From: an uncultured Microcaldota archaeon
GTDB taxonomy: Archaea; Micrarchaeota; Micrarchaeia; Anstonellales; Bilamarchaeaceae
DNA: 7,745 bases
Direction: 5' to 3'
Assembly (NCBI GenBank): GCA_903920925.1
Contig: CAIXOA010000049.1
Location: forward strand, 1 to 7,745
The position numbers and the translations under genes were made by a program. The notes under the pieces are model-generated. The model made no database searches. It saw only the letters and a program-made list of their open reading frames with translations, and was not told the DNA's origin. Shown piece after piece: positions 1 through 5,994 of the stretch (positions are counted from its first letter, which is position 1; every line of letters begins with the position of its first letter).

Positions 1-1
1 C

Positions 2-339
2 GATCGCGAGGCCTTTCTTGGTGTCCATCATACCTACGCAAATCCGCAGGTAGTCGAGACCGGCACATGCACTGGTTCGATCGCCAATGGCGACAATGGA
101 TGCGGTGTCCTGCAAGTAAAGATGACCTTGAAGCCCGGTGAGTCGACTGAATTCGCCGTACTGATGGGCATTGGGGCGGGGGGCAAAGAGGGAGAAGCGG
201 GGAATTCGTTGCTGTTGCATTCGGGGCGAAAAAGGGGGAGATGCTGCGGGAACTGGAGATGAAGGAGAATAAATTGGGGCTGAAAAGGGAAGCGGGCTGG
301 GAGGCGGTTGAGAGAATCAGCCTGAGCCGCATTTCCTGA
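2..339 (+). pseudogene. GH94-like (glycosyl transferase family 36) phosphorylase fragment, frameshifted and truncated
   Basis: The frame starting at position 2 reads DREAFLGVHHTYANP, then a Cys/Gly stretch ending NGCGVLQVKMTLKPGES and FAVLMGIG. This strongly resembles the beta-sandwich domain of GH94 enzymes (cellobiose, chitobiose or cyclic-glucan phosphorylase-like), which phosphorolyse beta-glucosidic bonds. In that family the DRE-FLG motif and the 'L.PGE..ef.vllG.g' strand come just before a helical linker and the large (alpha/alpha)6 catalytic barrel. Here the frame meets TGA at 260-262. A plausible continuation (GEFVAVAFGAKKGEML..., ending LSRIS) lies in frame 1, with TGA at 337-339. 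Restoring one G in the GGGG run at 199-202 would join the two. Even when joined, the protein ends about where the barrel should begin, so it would lack catalytic residues. The true start lies left of the window. Family assignment of the first 60 residues is fairly confident; the shifted tail is less certain. It is most likely a decayed, possibly acquired gene, or a sequencing or assembly error. Confidence 0.68.
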
Positions 340-353
340 AATATAATCAGACG

Positions 354-371
354 TAGAAAGCTATTTTAAAT
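354..371 (+). promoter_or_regulatory. archaeal TATA/BRE promoter of the helical repeat gene
   Basis: The sequence TAGAAAGCTATTTTAAAT combines a purine-rich BRE-like stretch with a TATA-like box (TTTTAAA, 364-370). The box centre is 25 bases upstream of the ATG at 392, so transcription would begin at or next to the start codon. No Shine-Dalgarno is visible before that ATG. Together these fit a leaderless archaeal transcript. The call is from base pattern and spacing only. Confidence 0.6.
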
Positions 372-391
372 GTTTCATTCAGTATATCATT

Positions 392-2506
392 ATGGAATTT
401 GGTGCGGCCAGCGCTATTCCTGGGAGATATGCGCATTTGCTTGCGGATGAGGAGCTAGCGGGGAGGCTGGCGTTCAGGATGAGCATTCATTCCATCGATT
501 CTGATGATGAGGGTGCCCTGGCAGCGGAATTCAATTCTTTTCTGAAGGACATTGCGAACGAGAAGAAGCTTGGGAAGCTATGGGAGATGCTCGGGAGGGC
601 GGAGGGAAGCGAAAGGAAGGCTGTGCAGGCCGCATTGCTAATGGGGCTGGATGGATGCGGCGAGAGCGGGCAGCTGGAAGGGCCTGTGGAATTGCTGAGG
701 AGGGGAGATTTGGCCCTGAAAATCAGGAAGGCTGCGGAGAAGGCGCTCCTCGATGGGATGCTTGTTTGCGGCAGGGGGGGCAAGGTTTCCCTTGTTCTTG
801 AGCTGCTCGGGAAAGAGTGGCTTCCGGAAAAGGTGCATGTGAAGGCGATTGAGGTTGCGGGGAAGGGCACATACGTAGATTATGAGAAATACATGGAAAC
901 GGTCATTGGATTATTCGGAAAGGAATGGGTCTCGCCGGAATTGAGGGAGTCCGCTGAGATGGCGCTGATTGAATGGGCGATAGACGAGTGCCTGGACAGG
1001 GCGGATCCGGAGGATACCGGGGCACTGCTCGGGCTGGATGAGAATGGAATGACCACCAGTAAGAATGTGGACAGGGGGAAGCTGACCTCCCTGGTGCTCG
1101 GGCTCGCGGCAAACGAACAAATTGCGGCAGGGGTGCGCGTGAAGGCTGTGGAAGCGGCAACGGCATGCCAGCATGTGGACCGCGATAAGCTGGCGGATGC
1201 GCTCGGGGAGGTGATGGAGAAGGAGGTCCCACAGGAGCTGATGGAGGCGGTGCAAAAGGCGCTGGAGGAGTGCGGAGCCCGGAAGGTCGCGCTGGAATGC
1301 GCCGGGAAGACCACGGAAGAGCTTGTGGAGATGCGCGCTGCCATCAGGACGGGGGAGAGAAGGTTTGTGGATGAAGCGATATTGGAAAGGTTCGGGGGAT
1401 GGGCAGCCGGCGGATGCACAGAAGAGCTTGCGGCGATGCTGGGGAGGAAGGACCTCAGCCCCAGGCTTAGGGCGGAGGGGGAAAAGGCTCTCCTCGAGGC
1501 GGTGGATGCGTGCGGAAAGGGAGAGAATGCGAATGCGCTCCTGAAACTGCTGAGGGAATGGCTTCCTGAAACGAGGGTGGAATGGCGGGAAAAATTGCAT
1601 ATTAAAGCGATAGAAAACCTGGGAAGGAACCAGGACGTGGACTGCGGAAAGCTGGTTGATGCGCTTGGGGATATTCTTTGCAAGAAGGAGACTCCGCACG
1701 CGCTGAGGGAGGCGGCGAAGAAGGCGCTGCCCGGGCAGGTGGAAGAGTGCATAAAGAAAGGGGGGTTATACCTCGGGGCTGCCGCCGGGCTCTTCAAGAA
1801 AAGCGGGATACCGTGGGAAATTATAAACAGGGCCATGGAGGCGTGCGCCAACAACGGCCAGTGCACGAAAATTGCTTATCTGCTCAAACGGGGCGACATG
1901 CCGAAGGGCAGTTCAAAGATTGCGGAAAGGGTGCTGCTCCAGAGCATAGATTTCTTTGCGAAGGCAGCCGCCACGGAAGAGCCAAAGGAAAGATCAATGA
2001 TCGGATATGTGGTGCTACTGCTTGAAGAGAAAAAGCTTCCTGGGAGTGTCCACATACGGGCTATTGAGGTGTGCAGAGGTTACAAGAATGTGCACGGGTA
2101 CCCTTTTGTGGATGCGCTTGGGGAGTTTTTCTCAAATCCGGATGTTACTCAGCCTGTGAGGGACGCTGCTGAAAAAGCGCTTATTGGTGGAGAGCTGAGT
2201 AAATGCTTCGTTGCAGGATATTCCGAGCGACTCCACAAGCTGATGAGGGCGGCCGGGCTTCCGGAGAGCGTGAAGGAGAAGATAACGCAGATACTCGTAA
2301 CGCGCAGGCGCGTTGAGCAGTTGAGCAAGAAGCAGGAGGAGGCGGAGAGAAACGCTTCGAGCACTCCTGTTTCATTAAGCGGGGACCAGGGGTTTGTGGG
2401 CTCAAAAGTGAAGCCCCCTTCTTCGGAAAAGAAAGCGGTGGCTCCGGCCGAGAGCGCACCCATTACAAGAATAGTACAGGCAAATGGAAGGAAGCCTGAA
2501 AGCTGA
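392..2506 (+). CDS. Large alpha-helical (HEAT/ARM-like) repeat protein, unknown function
   Basis: I do not recognise a named family. The 704-residue protein has no signal peptide or membrane segment, so it is probably cytoplasmic. It is built almost entirely of amphipathic helix pairs. One module recurs four times (residues 144-200, 244-294, 391-453, 549-605): an opening like LPxxVHVKAIE, then VD..K..DALG, then P..LREAAEKAL and a terminal Cys. A second module (LLRRGDL...IRKAAEKALL...C) occurs at about 98-143, 344-390 and 491-548, with weaker forms at 60-90 and 465-485. This resembles HEAT or armadillo solenoids, which usually scaffold protein or nucleic-acid contacts; that role is inference. 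Fifteen Cys residues are present, eight of them ending repeat helices. Residues 640-704 are a charged, Pro/Ser-rich, probably disordered tail. The ATG at 392 is favoured by the TATA spacing; the next in-frame ATG is residue 30. Its codons (more ATT, CTT, TTG) are less GC-ending than those of the downstream operon. Coding status is secure, function unknown. Confidence 0.85.
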   Translation: MEFGAASAIPGRYAHLLADEELAGRLAFRMSIHSIDSDDEGALAAEFNSFLKDIANEKKLGKLWEMLGRAEGSERKAVQAALLMGLDGCGESGQLEGPVELLRRGDLALKIRKAAEKALLDGMLVCGRGGKVSLVLELLGKEWLPEKVHVKAIEVAGKGTYVDYEKYMETVIGLFGKEWVSPELRESAEMALIEWAIDECLDRADPEDTGALLGLDENGMTTSKNVDRGKLTSLVLGLAANEQIAAGVRVKAVEAATACQHVDRDKLADALGEVMEKEVPQELMEAVQKALEECGARKVALECAGKTTEELVEMRAAIRTGERRFVDEAILERFGGWAAGGCTEELAAMLGRKDLSPRLRAEGEKALLEAVDACGKGENANALLKLLREWLPETRVEWREKLHIKAIENLGRNQDVDCGKLVDALGDILCKKETPHALREAAKKALPGQVEECIKKGGLYLGAAAGLFKKSGIPWEIINRAMEACANNGQCTKIAYLLKRGDMPKGSSKIAERVLLQSIDFFAKAAATEEPKERSMIGYVVLLLEEKKLPGSVHIRAIEVCRGYKNVHGYPFVDALGEFFSNPDVTQPVRDAAEKALIGGELSKCFVAGYSERLHKLMRAAGLPESVKEKITQILVTRRRVEQLSKKQEEAERNASSTPVSLSGDQGFVGSKVKPPSSEKKAVAPAESAPITRIVQANGRKPES
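683..2206 (+). repeat. Degenerate protein-level repeat array (alternating helical modules)
   Basis: This span encodes the alternating modules of the helical repeat protein. The 'KAIE...VD..K...DALG...AEKAL...C' module is encoded at 821-991, 1121-1273, 1562-1750 and 2036-2206. The 'L..GDL...AEKALL' module precedes copies one, three and four. Copies are clear in protein but diverged in DNA, so the duplication is old and maintained by selection on the fold rather than recent slippage. Confidence 0.7.
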
Positions 2507-4204
2507 TTAGGCGGGCGGAGGCGCTTTCTCCTCTTTCTTTATCCCCAGCCTTTCGCGCAGCACGTCCTCATCGATGGGCAGTTCAATCCCAAGAAGCTTG
2601 TGGATGAAGAGGAACATCTCTATTATCCTGCTGGGCTCGGTGGTGGTGAGCGCGGCCATCTCCTTCAGGCTCATATCTTTTCCGATAAGCTGGTAGAGAA
2701 GGACGCCCTCCCTCCCGTATTTCTTGTATACGGAATAACCATCCTCGCCGTATTTCCTGCGGATGTCCTCGCGCGCGGAGGGCTTGAGCATTACCGCTTT
2801 CAATTCCTGGAGGAACTTTAGGAGGCCATATATTTTGTAGAGCGGGAGCTTGAGCTGGAGCGTGAGGTCGACCACGTCCCTCTTCCCGTCCATCAGCTCG
2901 AACGCCTTCACGTACTCCTTCCCGAATTTCAGCATCACCTTTGCCTTTGCCTGGATTTCCGCGATTATGTCCCTGGTGGCCTTGGTTGGGATGTCCAGCG
3001 ATATGGCAGCAAGCTCCTTGTCCGAAATCTGGGCGGCGAGCTCCGGCTGCTCCTCCACCATGGGCGAAAACATCGTCTTTGGCGCCTGGGAGGCGCCTAC
3101 GGGCGGCCTCAGCTGGGGGCCGATTGGCGGCGCCATCCCTGGCGGTGCGGCCCCGGGCGGAGCCATCGGCGCGGCTGCGCGGGGGGGCGGCGGAGGGGGG
3201 GCGCGCCTGCGCTCGGGGTGCTCCAGCCTGATTATGCCCTTCTTCTCCATGAAGTCCAGCATCTCTATGAGCTGGGCCTCGGTCACGCCACACTCGCGCA
3301 TTATCTGCTCGGCGGTGCGCTGGCCGTCTATGAATCCGTAAACCTTGAGCCCGACTTCCCCATACTTTTCCTTTATCGCCTTCTCGGAAGGCGTGAGGTA
3401 TTCCTCCTCTTCGGGCGGCACGGGAGGCGCCGGGGCAGAGGGGGGCGCACGGGGGGGCGGCGCGATTTCCTCGGGAGGGGCGCGCGGCGGCGCCCTCGGC
3501 GCAACGCGTGGAGGGGCTGCGGGGGGCTTCTTCTCCTCCTCGAATTCTATCGGCTTTATCTCTTCTTCTTCCTTTTCCAGCTCCGGTTCTTCCTCTCGGG
3601 AAGTTTCCTCTTCCCGGGTTTCTTTCTCCTCCTCTTTCGGGGGCTTCGGCTTTTCCTCCGGAATCTTTTCCTCCCTGCCCATCTCTTCCTCGCTTATGGG
3701 GCGGATTTCCCCGCCAGCCCCGCGGGGCTGGAGCCTGGGTGGAATCTTTGGTGGCGCGGCGGGCGGGGCCCTCGGCGGCAAAGCAGGGGCGGAAGGCGGC
3801 TTGCCTGGTGCAAGGGGCTGGATGCTTATGGAGGGGCGCGTAGCAAATCTCGGCGGGGCCGCGAAAGGCAATTCCTCTTTCGGAGGCGCCTTTGGAACGG
3901 GCTTCTCCTCTTCTTTTTTCGCCTCCTTCTTTTCCTCCTTTTTGGGAGCCTTCGCCTCCCCGGCCTCGAGCTCGACCATGCCCGCCTTTTCCATGAATGA
4001 GACCATTTCCGCAAGCTCCTCCGGAGGGACGCCGGATTTTTCCGAGAGCTCGGCGCCGGAGATTCCCTTCCTCGTGATGGCCTTGTAGACCTTGAGGCCC
4101 GGCTTCTTGAACCTCTTCAAAACCTTGTTCTGGTTCTTGAACTTCTGGACCGCGCTCTCCTCGGCCTTTTTTATTATGTAGTCTAAACCTTCCGCGCCTG
4201 CCAT
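2507..4204 (-). CDS. Multi-winged-helix-like protein with long Pro/Glu/Lys-rich linkers, unknown function
   Basis: No named family is recognised. From the ATG at 4204 the protein has 565 residues. Four helical modules resemble degenerate winged helices: about 33-81 (GLKVYKAI...MEKAGMVELE), 281-329 (GLKVYGFIDG...MEKKGIIRLE), 427-475 and 485-543. Modules two and four share a KYGE-G--VY lead-in. Between them lie a very charged and Pro-rich linker (82-270, APPRAPP-type runs and poly-Glu) and a second Pro/Ala/Gly linker (331-395, with six Pro in a row at 336-341). No membrane segment or signal peptide is visible. The architecture suggests a flexible cytoplasmic scaffold or a regulator; DNA binding is possible but unproven. 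A TTG ten codons upstream (4234) would also open the frame, but the ATG has a GGAGA site six bases before it and the TTG falls in the promoter region. The gene diverges from the coiled-coil/ATPase operon and converges on the helical repeat gene with no gap. Confidence 0.82.
   Translation of the reverse strand: MAGAEGLDYIIKKAEESAVQKFKNQNKVLKRFKKPGLKVYKAITRKGISGAELSEKSGVPPEELAEMVSFMEKAGMVELEAGEAKAPKKEEKKEAKKEEEKPVPKAPPKEELPFAAPPRFATRPSISIQPLAPGKPPSAPALPPRAPPAAPPKIPPRLQPRGAGGEIRPISEEEMGREEKIPEEKPKPPKEEEKETREEETSREEEPELEKEEEEIKPIEFEEEKKPPAAPPRVAPRAPPRAPPEEIAPPPRAPPSAPAPPVPPEEEEYLTPSEKAIKEKYGEVGLKVYGFIDGQRTAEQIMRECGVTEAQLIEMLDFMEKKGIIRLEHPERRRAPPPPPPRAAAPMAPPGAAPPGMAPPIGPQLRPPVGASQAPKTMFSPMVEEQPELAAQISDKELAAISLDIPTKATRDIIAEIQAKAKVMLKFGKEYVKAFELMDGKRDVVDLTLQLKLPLYKIYGLLKFLQELKAVMLKPSAREDIRRKYGEDGYSVYKKYGREGVLLYQLIGKDMSLKEMAALTTTEPSRIIEMFLFIHKLLGIELPIDEDVLRERLGIKKEEKAPPPA
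3181..3201 (+). other. G-run with canonical G-quadruplex potential
   Basis: Two seven-G runs (3181-3187 and 3195-3201) flank CGGCGGA. Each can be split as GGG-G-GGG, giving four G-triplets with loops of 1, 7 and 1 bases, the usual quadruplex pattern. The run lies on the template strand of the minus-strand gene and encodes its poly-Pro stretch. Proline codons alone could explain it, so a separate role is only a possibility. Confidence 0.4.
3714..3731. repeat. Perfect 18-bp palindrome inside a coding region
   Basis: CCAGCCCCGCGGGGCTGG is identical to its reverse complement. It lies in the linker-coding part of the minus-strand gene, where it encodes QPRGAG (residues 159-164). It could form a hairpin in the mRNA or DNA, or be a dyad binding site. 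It may equally be chance in a Pro/Gly/Ala-coding GC-rich stretch. Confidence 0.45.
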
Positions 4205-4265
4205 TGAATATCTCCGATAGAGTTTTCTGCGCAACGTTTAAAAATGTGCTTTTTAAAATAGGGCT
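4205..4265. promoter_or_regulatory. Divergent promoter region with two TATA-like boxes
   Basis: This 61-base gap separates the minus-strand Pro-rich gene from the plus-strand operon. It contains two AT boxes. TTTAAAAA at 4237-4244 is centred about 26 bases before the plus ATG at 4266, which suits a leaderless plus-strand start. TTTTTAAAA at 4250-4258 is centred 50 bases from the minus ATG; with a start of transcription about 25 bases on, it gives a leader of roughly 25 bases that contains the GGAGA site. Both boxes are nearly symmetric, so either could serve both directions. The two promoters overlap and are likely to influence each other. Confidence 0.55.
4211..4215 (-). promoter_or_regulatory. 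Ribosome binding site (GGAGA) deciding the ATG at 4204
   Basis: On the minus strand GGAGA lies six bases before the ATG at 4204. It matches the core of the archaeal Shine-Dalgarno and supports this start over the TTG at 4234. Confidence 0.6.
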
Positions 4266-5966
4266 ATGGAATTCGACGAGCTCCTCATCAGCACGGGTGT
4301 TGACTCGCTAATCAAGCTCATCGAAGAGAGGAAGAGAATCGAATTGTCCATGGCCTCCAAACTGCTTGGCATCCCGACCGCGACGGTCGAGGACTGGGCG
4401 CACGTCCTGGAGGAGGAGAAAATCATACGCATAGAGTACAAACTGACGGAAGTCAATCTCGTCTGGGTGGCGCCCGGCGTTGAGGAGGTCAAGGCGGAGA
4501 AGGCCGAGTTCACTAGGAAGAAGGCGGCGCTCGAGGACGAATTGCGCAGGCTGGATGCGGTGCAGGCGAAGGGGAAGGACGACCTCCGCCAGCAGGCGGA
4601 GAGCATGGAGAAGATGTATTCCCATTTCGAAGAGAGCTTCAGGAGCCTTGAGGAGCTTTCCAGGCAGATACAGGGCGTGGGCGAGCGGAGGGGCGAAGTC
4701 TCCAGGCAGACCGTGGACAAGGCGGAGGAGCTCGCGGAGAGGATGAAGGAGGTGCGCGAGTCCGTAGGCCTCCTTGAGAAGCAGCTGCAGGAGCACAAGA
4801 AGGTCTTCGAGAAGGAGGGCATCGGGAGCAAGGTTGAGGACCTTGCGGCATACAGGGCGCACATAACCCAGCTGGAAGACCGAGTGAACGAGGTGCTCAG
4901 GAGGGCGGACGAGGCGGTGAAGAGGGCGCCCAGGGGCGGGAAGGCGGAGGTGACGGGCCTGGAGAAGGACATGGAGAGGCTCGAGGGGGAGTACAAGAAG
5001 ATACGGGACGACTCCACGGCGGTGAAGGAACTCATTGATGAATTCAGGCAGAGCGCGGAGGTCCTGCAGACGGTCCGCGAACTGATGAAGAACGTCTCGG
5101 ACAGCTCGGGCTCGGTGAAGGGCCAGCTGGAGAAGGAATATTCCATGCTGGAACGGCTGAAGGCGGACATCCCGGGAATCGAGAAAAACCTCAAGGCCGA
5201 CCTGGACCTGGTGGCGCAGTATGAGGACGCACTAAAAGTGGCGCACGACGTGATGGAGAGGCTTCCGGAAAAGGAGGAGCTCATAAGGCACGTGGGCGAA
5301 ATCGAGGAGAGGGAGGATGAGCTGGTAGCGGAATTCAAGAAGTTCGAGAAAAACATAAACGCGGTGACGGGCAACGTGCTCTCGTTCGGGGAGATGGTCG
5401 CCGAGCTCACGAAGCTGAAGGAGGAGGTGGAGGGGGTAAGCAAGGCGATGGCGAAGGAATCAGGGGAGGTGTTCTCCACGCTTGAGGAGGAGACCGCCAC
5501 CTACAACACGTTCCAGAAGATAAAGATGAAGGCGAAGCTTTCCATCGACCAGTATCTTTCGCAGATGGGGAAGATAAAGGAGGAAAGCGATACGGTATCG
5601 GCGCAACTGGAGTCCCTGCGGAAGGACACGAACAGGAAATTGGGCGATGTGGCCGAGGCGATGGGAAGCGAGAACGTGAAGAAGGCCGTGGAGCTCCTTG
5701 ACGAGCTTGAGGAGAAAAAGAAGAAAATAGAGGACGTGAGGGCGCTCATACTGGATTTGAACCAGAAGAGCGAGAGGATAGAGAAGAACATACGCATACT
5801 CATGAAGGAGGCGAACCTCATCTCCCTCAGGGAGGGGGGGCCAACCCCCAGGGAAGCCGAGGAGAGGGGCGAGCGCATCCGGCTCACTTCGCAGGAGCAG
5901 GACGAATTCGAGAAGAAGCGCAAGGAATTAAAAGACCTGATAAGGAGATTATGGGATGTAGGATAG
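4266..5966 (+). CDS. Winged-helix-like N-terminus plus long coiled coil; putative secretion-motor accessory protein
   Basis: No named family is recognised. Residues 1-70 of 566 form a compact helix-helix-helix-strand unit (GVDSLIKLIE, then ELSMASKLLGIPTATVEDW, then IIRIEYK and VNLVWV) typical of a winged-helix fold. Residues about 72-520 are nearly continuous charged heptad-rich helix (repeated Glu/Lys/Arg with Leu/Val/Ile), with possible breaks near 221-228 (RAPRGGK), 276-284 and 302-304. Residues 521-566 are a Pro/Gly hinge followed by a last helix ending RRLWDVG. There is no membrane segment. Such proteins commonly form elongated dimers or oligomers; a role as cytoplasmic partner or scaffold of the pilus-type ATPase is inferred from the 28-base gap to that gene. 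The N-terminal module resembles those of the divergent Pro-rich protein. It has no SMC/Rad50 ATPase heads. The ATG at 4266 fits a leaderless promoter, with no Shine-Dalgarno. Coding status is secure, function inferred. Confidence 0.85.
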   Translation: MEFDELLISTGVDSLIKLIEERKRIELSMASKLLGIPTATVEDWAHVLEEEKIIRIEYKLTEVNLVWVAPGVEEVKAEKAEFTRKKAALEDELRRLDAVQAKGKDDLRQQAESMEKMYSHFEESFRSLEELSRQIQGVGERRGEVSRQTVDKAEELAERMKEVRESVGLLEKQLQEHKKVFEKEGIGSKVEDLAAYRAHITQLEDRVNEVLRRADEAVKRAPRGGKAEVTGLEKDMERLEGEYKKIRDDSTAVKELIDEFRQSAEVLQTVRELMKNVSDSSGSVKGQLEKEYSMLERLKADIPGIEKNLKADLDLVAQYEDALKVAHDVMERLPEKEELIRHVGEIEEREDELVAEFKKFEKNINAVTGNVLSFGEMVAELTKLKEEVEGVSKAMAKESGEVFSTLEEETATYNTFQKIKMKAKLSIDQYLSQMGKIKEESDTVSAQLESLRKDTNRKLGDVAEAMGSENVKKAVELLDELEEKKKKIEDVRALILDLNQKSERIEKNIRILMKEANLISLREGGPTPREAEERGERIRLTSQEQDEFEKKRKELKDLIRRLWDVG

Positions 5967-5985
5967 CCGAAGTAAATATGATATT

Positions 5986-5990
5986 GGTGA
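5986..5990 (+). promoter_or_regulatory. Ribosome binding site (GGTGA) of the ATPase gene
   Basis: GGTGA ends four bases before the ATG at 5995 and matches the GGTGA part of the archaeal Shine-Dalgarno (AGGAGGTGATC). It supports that start and shows internal translation initiation within a polycistronic message. Confidence 0.6.
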
Positions 5991-5994
5991 GGGC

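Noticed and set aside
190..262. Programmed frameshift as explanation for the frame change in the GH94-like fragment
   Set aside because: Even after the shift the protein ends before the catalytic domain, so decay or a sequence error is simpler.
880..1866. Minus-strand open frame of over 300 codons inside the helical repeat gene
   Set aside because: The product is Ser/Pro/Phe-rich without domain features, while the plus strand shows clear protein repeats through the same bases.
3218..4088. Two overlapping plus-strand open frames opposite the Pro-rich gene
   Set aside because: The products are Gly/Ser-rich or Arg/Leu/Phe-rich strings that mirror Pro- and Glu-rich codons. The minus strand has repeated winged-helix-like modules, a ribosome site and a sensible start.
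4205..4234. TTG start at 4234 for the minus-strand gene, adding MRRKLYRRYS
   Set aside because: The extension runs into the promoter region, and the ATG at 4204 has a well-spaced GGAGA site.
4253..5500. Long minus-strand open frame opposite the coiled-coil gene
   Set aside because: Its product is a Ser/Phe/Leu-rich low-complexity string, the usual antisense image of a Glu/Lys-rich coiled coil in GC-rich DNA. The plus-strand gene has a promoter, helical heptads and an operon context.
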